This document shows positions 1 to 6,811 of a stretch of 8,660 nucleotides of DNA, piece by piece. The notes beneath the pieces are model-generated. The model was not told the DNA's origin. It saw nothing but the letters and a program-made list of their open reading frames with translations, and did no database searches. The DNA is from Desulfobacteraceae bacterium 4572_19 (GTDB taxonomy: Bacteria > Desulfobacterota > Desulfobacteria > Desulfobacterales > NBLS01). The DNA lies in the NCBI GenBank assembly GCA_002084385.1, contig NBLS01000020.1:1-8660 (forward strand), written 5' to 3'. The position numbers and the translations under genes are program-made. The first letter of the stretch is position 1. Each line of letters begins with the position of its first letter.

Positions 1-1868
1 CTGTTTTGAATCTCATCAACCTGACTTGCAATTTCATCGGTTGCATCGGCAGACTGCTTGGCAAGTTCTTTTACCTCACCTGCCACAACTGCAAATCCTT
101 TTCCCGCTTCACCGGCTCCTGCAGCTTCAATGGTTGCATTTAAAGCAAGCATATTGGTTTGATCTGCAATATCTTTAATTACCCCTATAATTTTTCCAAT
201 TTGTTTTGATGCGGTTACAAGGGCATCCATTTTTACATTAATATCAACAGCACCTTGTCTTGCCTTCTCGGAAACCTTACTTGCCTCGTTGGTGTTAGAT
301 GCTACTTCATTAAGAGAAGTTGTTACTTCTTCTATGGATGCGGCAGTATTATTAATACCAACAGACACCTCTTCACTTGCAGTTGCCATATCTTGTACAT
401 TCGTTGCCGTGGTTTGTGCAAAGCCAACAATTTCATTAAACGTGGACGACATCTCTTCTGTCATATTGGCAATGTTTGAAACAGAAGAACTTGATTGTTC
501 GGCAGCAGAAGCTACTGTTCCAACACTGATGCTCACTTGCTCTGATGCTGCTGCAACGGTATCCGATTGGGCATTCATCTCTTGGGCAGAAGAAGACATT
601 TGCGTGGAAATATCGGCAAGTTCTTTTGATGAGCCTGTAAGCTTGTTCGATGTCTCCGCAAATTCCGTGAAAATTTTATGTATTTCTTCGATAAAAATAT
701 TAAACCAATTCGCCAGATCACCTATTTCATCCTGGTTTTTAACCTCTAATCGTTGAGTTAAATCTCCTTCGCCTTGTGCAATATTTTTAAGACTTTCTCC
801 AATCGTCTTTATAGGTTTAACAATAGAATCAGCTATAAAAAAAGTAACGATTATAAAAACAATCAAAGAAATAATGCAAATAAAGATGGCATTATAGGTG
901 ATTTCTTGAGCCCTAGCAAATATTTTTTCTTCAGGAGCACTTAATAAAATAGCCCATGGAGTTAATGAATTACCAATAACAATAGGTACACACACTCTCC
1001 ATGCATATGCACCGGATGTTTTAGAAAAACTTGCAGTAATAAATTGCTTACCGGTTGCTATATCGCTTTTAAAAGGCTGTGCCCACGGGTCAGTTTTTAT
1101 AATATCTTGCCCTATTCTTTCTATTTTAGGATGAGCTACATAAGTACTATTATTGGAGATTAAGCTGATATAACCTGTTCCGAATATGGCCCCACTTGTT
1201 TTGATATCATCAATTAATTTATTAAATACATCTAATGCTATGTCAATTCCTGCCACACCAACAACCCGACCATTATGGTAAATAGGAACTACCACACTGG
1301 TAATAAGCATCTCTTTACCACTTACGACATATTTATAGGGGTCAAGAATTGTCTCTTTACCTGTATTTTTGGATAAAAGATAATAATCACCCGCCCCCGG
1401 AGTATTATAATCAACAAGAGGTTCAACAACTGCCTTGTCTCCACTCCTGCTCCAGTACGGAACAAACCTTCCTGTATTATCATGGCCATCTGCATTTATA
1501 AATTCCTTGTCATTTTTATCAAAAGCATCAGGTTCCCAACATGTCCACGTACCAATAAAATCAGGATTTCGCTCAAGAAGTTGTTTTAACATTCTGTTTA
1601 GCTCTTTTCGTTCGGGAGCATCAACAGAGTTTTTCATTCCCTCAAAAAGATGTGCCATTGTCCGTGCCGCATCCATTGCAGCATCCAATTTTGATTTGAC
1701 AACTCCACTGTAACGGTATGCCATTTGAACAATCTTGTCTTCAGCCTCCATTTTAACCATATCTCTTGTCTTAATCGTAATAACTGCAATGGTAATTGAA
1801 AATGAAAACAAAGCCAATAAGCAGATTGAAAGTAAAATTTTGGTTTTTACATTTATTTTTCTAAGCAT
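1..1868 (-). CDS. Methyl-accepting chemotaxis protein with dCache sensor domain (C-terminus outside window)
   Basis: An uninterrupted reading frame of 622 codons runs to the left edge without a stop, so the C-terminus is missing. It encodes an inner-membrane chemoreceptor that would bind a periplasmic ligand and control CheA through CheW. In order it shows TM1 (about residues 9-31), a periplasmic dCache-like region (about 35-315, with W108 and the dCache-typical [10 protein letters not shown] at 204-213), TM2 (about 327-348), a HAMP domain ending in DLTQRL, and a long Ala/Ser/Glu-rich signalling coiled coil. The conserved tip is present ([15 protein letters not shown], then [14 protein letters not shown]). 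Position 584 is Gly where enteric receptors have the Arg of EAARAGE; small residues there are common in related receptor subfamilies. The ATG at 1868 is supported by GAGGAG (1877-1882) with 8-nt spacing. It lies 59 nt downstream of cheW on the same strand, probably co-transcribed. The ligand cannot be read from the sequence. Confidence 0.95.
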   Translation of the reverse strand, partial: MLRKINVKTKILLSICLLALFSFSITIAVITIKTRDMVKMEAEDKIVQMAYRYSGVVKSKLDAAMDAARTMAHLFEGMKNSVDAPERKELNRMLKQLLERNPDFIGTWTCWEPDAFDKNDKEFINADGHDNTGRFVPYWSRSGDKAVVEPLVDYNTPGAGDYYLLSKNTGKETILDPYKYVVSGKEMLITSVVVPIYHNGRVVGVAGIDIALDVFNKLIDDIKTSGAIFGTGYISLISNNSTYVAHPKIERIGQDIIKTDPWAQPFKSDIATGKQFITASFSKTSGAYAWRVCVPIVIGNSLTPWAILLSAPEEKIFARAQEITYNAIFICIISLIVFIIVTFFIADSIVKPIKTIGESLKNIAQGEGDLTQRLEVKNQDEIGDLANWFNIFIEEIHKIFTEFAETSNKLTGSSKELADISTQMSSSAQEMNAQSDTVAAASEQVSISVGTVASAAEQSSSSVSNIANMTEEMSSTFNEIVGFAQTTATNVQDMATASEEVSVGINNTAASIEEVTTSLNEVASNTNEASKVSEKARQGAVDINVKMDALVTASKQIGKIIGVIKDIADQTNMLALNATIEAAGAGEAGKGFAVVAGEVKELAKQSADATDEIASQVDEIQN

Positions 1869-1927
1869 CTAATTTACTCCTCTTTAGTAATTTTTTGTGA
1901 ACCATGAGCCCACTTTTTTATATTTTA

Positions 1928-2425
1928 TTAATTTTCCAATTCTACAGACATAATCTTCTCTAAAAGAGCTGTAACATCAAGTAAAATCACAAGTTTTCCC
2001 CCAAGTTTTATTACCCCTTCAATCAATTCTTCTTCTATGGATTCAAGATTAGGAGGAGGTGGAACAATATTTTTAGTTTCAACATTAATAACATCATCCA
2101 TACGGTCGATTAAAAAGCCTACAATATCTTCCCCGAGCTTAGCATCTTCCATAAGCCCATGTTTTTGATATTGTGCAATTTCATCATCGGTTTTTAATAT
2201 TAAAAGCCGATTTTCATCAGTTGAGTCTATCTCGGGACGGTTCATGCAGACATTAAGGTCTATCACGGTTACTACACGGCCACGAAGATTCATTAATCCA
2301 CGAAGATGCGCAGGAGCATCCGGTATGGGGGTTAATTCGATATTTCTATACACTTCTTTTACAAGCAGAATATCCACCCCCAGAATTGTATCCCCAAGGA
2401 TAAAAGTTGAAATTTGTCTTCCCAT
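1928..2425 (-). CDS. cheW: CheW chemotaxis coupling protein
   Basis: The 165-aa product is a single CheW/SH3-like domain and the usual length for the family. It would link chemoreceptors to the kinase CheA at the cytoplasmic face of the receptor array. Family signatures are an N-terminal strand (QISTFILGDTILGVDI), the VKEVYR segment, IPDAPAHLRGLMNLRGRVVTVID with the NLRG motif at residues 46-49, and a C-terminal GVIKLGGKLVILLDVTALL. A TTG at 2458 would add 11 residues, but the ATG at 2425 has AAAGGA at 9-nt spacing and begins directly at the conserved first strand, so it is preferred. The adjacent downstream MCP gene and the upstream sigma70-like promoter suggest a cheW-mcp transcription unit. 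No CheA, CheR or CheB is visible, so this could be an auxiliary CheW dedicated to the neighbouring receptor. Confidence 0.95.
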   Translation of the reverse strand: MGRQISTFILGDTILGVDILLVKEVYRNIELTPIPDAPAHLRGLMNLRGRVVTVIDLNVCMNRPEIDSTDENRLLILKTDDEIAQYQKHGLMEDAKLGEDIVGFLIDRMDDVINVETKNIVPPPPNLESIEEELIEGVIKLGGKLVILLDVTALLEKIMSVELEN

Positions 2426-2434
2426 AAATACAAA

Positions 2435-2440
2435 TCCTTT
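2435..2440 (-). promoter_or_regulatory. Ribosome binding site deciding the cheW start
   Basis: On the minus strand the sequence AAAGGA stands 9 nt before the ATG at 2425. No comparable site was noted in front of the alternative TTG at 2458, so the shorter 165-aa CheW is the better call. Confidence 0.7.
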
Positions 2441-2478
2441 CGTTAATTTGGTAAGCAATAAAACAAATAAGTAGCAAG

Positions 2479-2507
2479 TGTATAATTATCTGTGAAGGTT
2501 ATGTCAA
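2479..2507 (-). promoter_or_regulatory. Sigma70-type promoter of the cheW-mcp unit
   Basis: Read on the minus strand, a perfect TTGACA -35 box (2502-2507) is separated by exactly 17 nt from TATACA (2479-2484), which matches 4 of 6 bases of the -10 consensus. Transcription would start near 2472, giving a leader of about 47 nt before cheW. Box quality and position in the divergent region make this the best promoter in the window. No chemotaxis-type sigma28 promoter was noticed. A transcript start has not been shown. Confidence 0.65.
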
Positions 2508-2567
2508 GTTATTTTTAACAAACCTGTTTTATCAAACTTATTCACTTTAAGGGATGTACGTTAAACT

Positions 2568-2635
2568 GTCGGTTTTACGTGCCAAATCGCGTGTTCCGCA
2601 GGTGCTTGCCTGTTACCTCCCAGCCGACCATGGGC
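2568..2635. other. GC-rich structured block, possible mobile-element relic or small RNA
   Basis: 41 of 68 bases are G or C (60%), whereas the flanking intergenic sequence is strongly AT-rich. The ends can pair: GTCGGTT (2568-2574) with AGCCGAC (2622-2628) gives 7 bp with one G-U. Inside is a small hairpin, CAGG (2599-2602) and CCTG (2609-2612). A 45-codon frame (2554-2691, plus strand) crosses it, but it has no well-spaced ribosome binding site and overlaps the kinase promoter. I do not recognise the sequence. It might be a relic of a repeat or insertion element, or part of a structured RNA. Confidence 0.4.
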
Positions 2636-2646
2636 ATTTATTTTTA

Positions 2647-2676
2647 TTGACAACGTTCGTTGTGATGCTATATACA
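2647..2676 (+). promoter_or_regulatory. Candidate promoter of the hybrid kinase / HD-GYP operon
   Basis: A perfect TTGACA (2647-2652) is followed by the TA-rich run TATATACA. The -10 can be read as TATATA (2669-2674, 16-nt spacer) or TATACA (2671-2676, 18-nt spacer). The start would fall near 2682, leaving a leader of about 75 nt before the ATG at 2757. The overlapping palindrome at 2650-2663 suggests regulated access. The imperfect -10 lowers confidence. Confidence 0.5.
2650..2663. promoter_or_regulatory. 14-bp palindrome inside the kinase promoter, putative operator
   Basis: ACAACG-TT-CGTTGT is a perfect inverted repeat with 6-bp arms and a 2-nt centre. It begins within the TTGACA -35 box and fills the first part of the spacer. 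A dimeric regulator bound here would block RNA polymerase. The position is what makes it credible; the cognate protein is unknown and no second copy was noticed. Confidence 0.4.
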
Positions 2677-2756
2677 TCCTTGTTGATGTAACATTGTATT
2701 ATGAATTAATTTTTAAAAAGTATATTTATCTAAATTATATCGTTTGAAAGGGTAAT

Positions 2757-5576
2757 ATGAAAACTGAAACAATTATGATCGTTGAAGATGAAATTGCTAC
2801 CTCAACTGCTATAGAGTTCAGTTTAAAAAAGATGGGGTATTCAGTTGTTGCTCTTGAAACATCCGGAAAAGGTGCTGTTAAAAAAGCTCAATTATTAAAA
2901 CCTGATTTAATATTAATGGATATTACTTTAGATGGTACAATGGACGGTATTGAAGCAGCACAGCTTATTCTCCTTGATGTAAATGTGCCGATTATTTTTC
3001 TTTCAGGTTCTTTTGATGATAAAAATATTGACCGTGCCAAGGTTGTAAAACCTTTTGGAATTATTCTTAAACCGTTTAATAATCGGGAACTAAAAGTAAC
3101 CATAGAGATGGCATTATATAGATTTCAGATGGAAGGTAGGCTTCAAAATAGTAAAAAGTCTTTAATGGAGTCTGTTCAATTATGGGAATTAACATTTAAT
3201 GCTGTCCCTGATTTAATTACCATTGTTGATAGTGATTGCTGTATTATACGTGTAAATCAGGCCATGGCAAAACGTGTCGGGTTGCCAATTCATGAGATAC
3301 CCGGAAAAAAGTGCTTTAATTTTTTTCATGGAAAAAAAGAAATCTGCAAGTATTGTTTAGGAAGAAAAACAGCAGTCAATACCGATGTATATACATATGA
3401 GTATTATGAAGAAAAGCTCAACGGTTATTTTAATCTTACAGCATCACCTTTATGGGGAGATGATAAAGCTCCATTGATGGTGCATATATTTCGCGATATT
3501 ACGGAGTTTAAAAATATAGCAAAAACAGCTTTAGATGCAAATCATGCCAAGGGTGAATTCCTTGCTAATATGAGTCATGAAATTCGAACTCTCATGAATG
3601 GTGTTACCGGCATGAACGATCTTTTACTTAAAACTGATTTAAATGTAAAACAACGAAAATATACTTCAATGGCTAAAAAAAGTGCTGACTCTTTATTAGT
3701 ACTAATAAATGATATTCTTGATTTTTCCAAAATTGAAGCAGGAAAACTGGAATTTGAAAATATTAATTTTGATCTAAGACCGTTATTAAAGGATATAACA
3801 GATGCCCAGGCAATAAAAGCCCGTGAAAAAAATCTTGAGGTTACATTGCTAATTAATCCGTATGTTCCTTGTTTATTAAAAGGTGATCCGGGACGCTTGC
3901 GACAAGTTTTAACCAATCTTTGCAGTAATGGAATTAAATTTACGAAAACAGGCAAAGTATCAATTGAGATAACACGGATTATAACTGAAAACAATGATGA
4001 AAATGTTACTTTACAGTTTGCCGTAAAAGATACAGGTATTGGTATTTCTAAAAAAAAACAAGATAAACTGTTTAAGTCCTTTACACAGGCTAATATGTCA
4101 ACAACCCGTAAATATGGCGGAACCGGTTTGGGTCTGGCTATTTCAAAACAACTTGTAGAGATGATGGCAGGTAAAGTTGGTGTAGAAAGCACAGAAGGAA
4201 AAGGATCGACATTCTGGTTTACAGCAGTTTTTGAAAAACAGTTGGATGTTCCGGAAAACTCTATAGTAATTCCATGTGATATTCGTGAAAAACAGATACT
4301 TGTTGTAGATGATGATACTGTTGATATGGAAATTTTAAAAGAATATCTTAATTCATGGGGCTGTAAACACAGTGAAGCTAAAAGTGGGAAAGAAGCTTTG
4401 ATAATACTTGATAGTGCGAAAAAGACCGGAAATCCTTTTCATCTTGCAATCATTGATTATATGATGCCTGAAATGGATGGTATGGAGCTTGCTCGAGTTA
4501 TAAAGAGGGATTTAAGTTTAAAAAATATTCAGCTGATTATGTTAACATCAAATGCCCAGCGTGGGGATGCAACCCTTGCCCGTGAAGTAGGATTTTCTGC
4601 ATATCTTACCAAGCCTGTTCAACAATCAGAGCTTTATGACTGTCTGCTCGCTGTGCTTGGCCAGTCTAAAAATGAATTGCAAAATAAAATAGCAGGTGAA
4701 ACAGATAATAAAATATTTAAGGAAGAAAAACAAACCTTTGTAACTCGTCATGTTATTTCCGAGGCAAAAATGCCCAAATTAAAAATTTTGCTGGCCGAAG
4801 ATAATTTTATTAACCAAACTCTTGTAATAGAACTGTTGCAAGAGGGTCTCGGACATAAAATAGTTGTGGCAAATAATGGTAAAGAGGCATTGGAAATACT
4901 GGGAAAAGAGACGTTTGATTTGATTTTAATGGATGTGCAGATGCCGGAAATGGATGGACTTGAAGCAACATTAAAAATTAAAAACATGGAAGTTTATAAT
5001 TCTAAATTTGATATTTCAAAAATTCCCATTATAGCTATGACAGCAAACGCAATAAAAGGGGATCGTGAAAAATGCCTTAAAGTTGGAATGGACGACTATA
5101 TTTCAAAACCAATTGATGCTGAAAAACTTCTAACTATCATAAAAAAGCATATTGCCAGGGGTGTTAATTTTTTTGGGGAGCAAAGTAAAAGTAAAATTGA
5201 AAATTTTCTTGATAAAAAGCCACAGTCAAATAATATTTTCAATAAGGATTATTTTTTTAAGTTAGTTGGTAATAATATGGTTATTGCTGAAAAATTAACA
5301 AGCTTTCTTATAAACAACTATCAGTCCGGGGTTGAAAATATTAAAAATGCCATTGAAAAAAAAGATGTAAAAAAGCTGAAAACTACAGCTCATTTTTTTA
5401 AAGGACAGGTTGTTTATTTTTCTGAAAAAGTTGCAGGTATTGCATTAAATCTTGAAATGATGGGGCGCAACGGTGAACTATCCGGGGCAGATAAAGTATT
5501 TATTGATTTAAAAAAAAATGTGGGAGATTTGATGATAGAACTGAAAAAATATTATAATGATAATTATGGAAATTAA
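2757..5576 (+). CDS. Multi-domain hybrid sensor histidine kinase (REC-PAS-HisKA-HATPase-REC-REC-Hpt)
   Basis: This 939-aa protein has no membrane segment and is probably a cytoplasmic phosphorelay kinase with the BarA/RpfC-type C-terminal layout. REC1 (about 5-120) has E10/D11, acceptor D55, S83 and K105. The PAS domain (about 143-256) has C186-x4-H191-x5-C197-x2-C200, a possible metal or redox site. HisKA (about 258-335) has H274 in [15 protein letters not shown]; Leu279 replaces the usual H-box proline. The ATPase (about 380-497) has an N-box with N391, DTGIGI from D425 and GGTGLG at 454-459. REC2 (about 511-632) has D518/D519, D567, T597 and K619. REC3 (about 668-795) has E681/D682, D726, T762 and K784. 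A C-terminal Hpt (about 835-935) has H879 in AHFFKG. All four phosphotransfer modules look competent on their key residues, so an internal relay is expected. The ATG follows GAAAGGG with tight spacing. The next gene starts 4 nt after the stop, and its receiver is the natural Hpt target. The signal is unknown. Confidence 0.95.
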   Translation: MKTETIMIVEDEIATSTAIEFSLKKMGYSVVALETSGKGAVKKAQLLKPDLILMDITLDGTMDGIEAAQLILLDVNVPIIFLSGSFDDKNIDRAKVVKPFGIILKPFNNRELKVTIEMALYRFQMEGRLQNSKKSLMESVQLWELTFNAVPDLITIVDSDCCIIRVNQAMAKRVGLPIHEIPGKKCFNFFHGKKEICKYCLGRKTAVNTDVYTYEYYEEKLNGYFNLTASPLWGDDKAPLMVHIFRDITEFKNIAKTALDANHAKGEFLANMSHEIRTLMNGVTGMNDLLLKTDLNVKQRKYTSMAKKSADSLLVLINDILDFSKIEAGKLEFENINFDLRPLLKDITDAQAIKAREKNLEVTLLINPYVPCLLKGDPGRLRQVLTNLCSNGIKFTKTGKVSIEITRIITENNDENVTLQFAVKDTGIGISKKKQDKLFKSFTQANMSTTRKYGGTGLGLAISKQLVEMMAGKVGVESTEGKGSTFWFTAVFEKQLDVPENSIVIPCDIREKQILVVDDDTVDMEILKEYLNSWGCKHSEAKSGKEALIILDSAKKTGNPFHLAIIDYMMPEMDGMELARVIKRDLSLKNIQLIMLTSNAQRGDATLAREVGFSAYLTKPVQQSELYDCLLAVLGQSKNELQNKIAGETDNKIFKEEKQTFVTRHVISEAKMPKLKILLAEDNFINQTLVIELLQEGLGHKIVVANNGKEALEILGKETFDLILMDVQMPEMDGLEATLKIKNMEVYNSKFDISKIPIIAMTANAIKGDREKCLKVGMDDYISKPIDAEKLLTIIKKHIARGVNFFGEQSKSKIENFLDKKPQSNNIFNKDYFFKLVGNNMVIAEKLTSFLINNYQSGVENIKNAIEKKDVKKLKTTAHFFKGQVVYFSEKVAGIALNLEMMGRNGELSGADKVFIDLKKNVGDLMIELKKYYNDNYGN

Positions 5577-5580
5577 TTAA

Positions 5581-6600
5581 ATGGAACCTGTGAAAACAAA
5601 AGTAAGGGTGCTTGTTGTAGATGATGATATGGCTCAACGTATGATTTTGCGTATAACATTGGAAGAAGAAGGTTATGAAGTGCTTGAGGCTAAAAACGGA
5701 TTTGAGGCATTTAATATATTATCTGGAAATCTTGATATAAGACTTGTGATTACAGATCTTGAAATGCCCGAAATGAATGGATTTGAATTAATTAAAATAA
5801 TAAGAGCAAAAGAACTTCGATATACCTATATAATTATGTTAACGTCCATGGATGATAAGGAGTCTTTAATAAATGCCTTGTCCCTTGGAGCCGATGATTA
5901 CCTTACCAAACCTGTCTTTCCCGATGAATTAAAACTAAGGTTAGGGGGCGGAACCCGTCTTTTAAAGCTGGAAAGTCAGGAAGAACTGATTCTATCTATG
6001 GCTAAACTATCTGAATACAGAAGCGAGGAAACAGGTTTTCACCTTGAACGGACAGCTCATTATGTTAAACTGCTTGCCGAGGATTTATCAAAAAATAATC
6101 CTGAATTAAAATTAACTTTAGCCGCAACCGATGAGATTAGCAAGGTAAGTCAACTCCATGACCTTGGGAAAGTGGCCATATTAGATAGTATTTTACATAA
6201 ACCGGGCAGGCTTACCGATGCAGAGTTTGATTCTATTAAAGAGCATACCGTAATAGGTGGAAAACTTATTAAAGAGATATATAAAAAAACCGGCTCTCCT
6301 TATCTTTGGTTTGCTTACGAAATAGCCATGTTCCACCATGAAAAATGGAACGGCAAAGGGTATCCCCAGGGACTTGCTGGTGAAGATATTCCGCTTCCTG
6401 CAAGAATTATGTCTTTGGCAGATGTTTACGATGCAATGACCACTGTAAGATGTTATAAAGATGCTTATTCCCATGAAAAAGTTAAAAATATTATTATTGA
6501 AGAGAAGGGGCAACATTTTGATCCGAAAATAGTCGACGCTTTTTTACGGCAAGAAGATGCCTGGCTTATTGTAAAAGAAAAATTTCAGGATGATGTGTGA
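5581..6600 (+). CDS. Response regulator with HD-GYP cyclic-di-GMP phosphodiesterase output
   Basis: This 339-aa cytoplasmic protein combines an N-terminal receiver (about 8-125; D14/D15, acceptor D59, T88, K110) with an HD-GYP domain (about 140-335). HD-GYP proteins hydrolyse c-di-GMP to pGpG or GMP at a metal centre. The signature residues are present: H193-D194 in LHDLGK, K197, H222, H252-H253, the GYP motif in HHEKWNGKGYP and D281 in LADVYDAM, followed by the conserved HFDPKIV end. One deviation is Cys291 in VRCYK, where RPYK is common. The gene begins 4 nt after the hybrid kinase with a weak upstream GGA about 10 nt away, so it is probably translated from the same mRNA, perhaps by coupling. 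Being next to a kinase that ends in Hpt, it is the likely phosphoryl acceptor. Phosphorylation would then tune c-di-GMP level and thereby motility or surface attachment. Domain identity is certain; the output phenotype is inferred. Confidence 0.95.
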   Translation: MEPVKTKVRVLVVDDDMAQRMILRITLEEEGYEVLEAKNGFEAFNILSGNLDIRLVITDLEMPEMNGFELIKIIRAKELRYTYIIMLTSMDDKESLINALSLGADDYLTKPVFPDELKLRLGGGTRLLKLESQEELILSMAKLSEYRSEETGFHLERTAHYVKLLAEDLSKNNPELKLTLAATDEISKVSQLHDLGKVAILDSILHKPGRLTDAEFDSIKEHTVIGGKLIKEIYKKTGSPYLWFAYEIAMFHHEKWNGKGYPQGLAGEDIPLPARIMSLADVYDAMTTVRCYKDAYSHEKVKNIIIEEKGQHFDPKIVDAFLRQEDAWLIVKEKFQDDV

Positions 6601-6656
6601 TGATAAAAAAGTGGAAAGCTATTATAAAATATTTTTTGTAACTGTTCATGAACAAG

Positions 6657-6685
6657 AAATGTGATTTTTCGGTAATCTCACATTT
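6657..6685. repeat. Hairpin with perfect 8-bp stem downstream of the HD-GYP gene
   Basis: AAATGTGA (6657-6664) and TCACATTT (6678-6685) are perfect reverse complements around a 13-nt loop. It sits 56 nt after the HD-GYP stop and directly abuts the larger inverted repeat starting at 6686. The stem is AT-rich and no T-tract follows, so it is not a standard intrinsic terminator. It could stabilise the operon mRNA or belong to the composite element that follows. Confidence 0.5.
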
Positions 6686-6711
6686 GTAAGCGTTTACAAG
6701 TGTCTTATATT
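6684..6711 (+). promoter_or_regulatory. Weak candidate promoter within the left arm of the palindrome
   Basis: TTGTAA (6684-6689, 4 of 6 matches to the -35 consensus) stands 16 nt before TATATT (6706-6711, 5 of 6 matches to the -10 consensus). It would transcribe toward the phosphatase pseudogene with a long leader containing half of the palindrome. In AT-rich DNA such matches arise easily, so this is tentative. Confidence 0.25.
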
Positions 6712-6779
6712 CGCATAACCAGCTTGTCCTAGTATATGACAAGCTGTTTATGCGAAGATGAGGTATTGTGAACACTTAC
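6686..6779. repeat. 94-bp imperfect inverted repeat (composite palindrome)
   Basis: The two arms (6686-6728 and 6738-6779) surround a 9-nt centre, CTAGTATAT. The inner 19 nt of each arm (6710-6728 and 6738-6756) match as inverted copies at 18 of 19 positions. The outer 14 nt (6686-6699 and 6766-6779) match at 12 of 14, while the roughly 10 nt between them are not conserved. This box pattern looks like paired protein-binding sites or the end of a small mobile element such as a MITE or tyrosine-recombinase substrate, rather than a simple terminator. A TTTTTT run at 6783-6788 follows the right arm, so transcription from the left might still end here. It separates the HD-GYP operon from the broken phosphatase gene. 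Confidence 0.75.
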
Positions 6780-6811
6780 ATATTTTTTGATGGAGAATAA
6801 AGGAATTATTA

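Larger units (their letters stand above)
2426..2756. other. Divergent intergenic control region between cheW and the hybrid kinase
   Basis: This is 331 bp without a convincing gene. From left to right it holds the leftward cheW promoter (2479-2507), AT-rich sequence, the GC-rich block (2568-2635), the rightward promoter (2647-2676) with its overlapping palindrome, a second small inverted repeat TACATC-N6-GATGTA (2673-2690) that would lie around the start of the rightward transcript, and a short AT-rich leader. The kinase start is preceded by AAAGGG (2747-2752) only 4 nt from its ATG, a rather tight spacing. Confidence 0.7.

Noticed and set aside
289..756. Plus-strand open frames at 255-756 and 1435-1713
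   Set aside because: They lie opposite the continuous chemoreceptor frame, which shows clear domain motifs, so they are antisense shadows.
2568..2628. tRNA-like fold (7-bp closing stem with an inner hairpin)
   Set aside because: It is about 61 nt, too short for a typical tRNA, and lacks a recognisable T-arm and anticodon arm.
2554..2691. A 45-codon open frame across the GC-rich block
   Set aside because: Its only purine-rich stretch touches the ATG, it overlaps the kinase promoter and its -35 box, and no recognisable protein feature was seen.
3575..4192. Minus-strand 205-codon open frame inside the hybrid kinase
   Set aside because: It is antisense to the conserved HisKA and ATPase domains and shows no protein family features.
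6684..6699. TTGTAAGCGTTTACAA resembles a LacI-family or CcpA cre operator
   Set aside because: The match is good, but CcpA control is a Firmicute trait and the proteins here look Gram-negative. The box is better explained as part of the larger inverted repeat.
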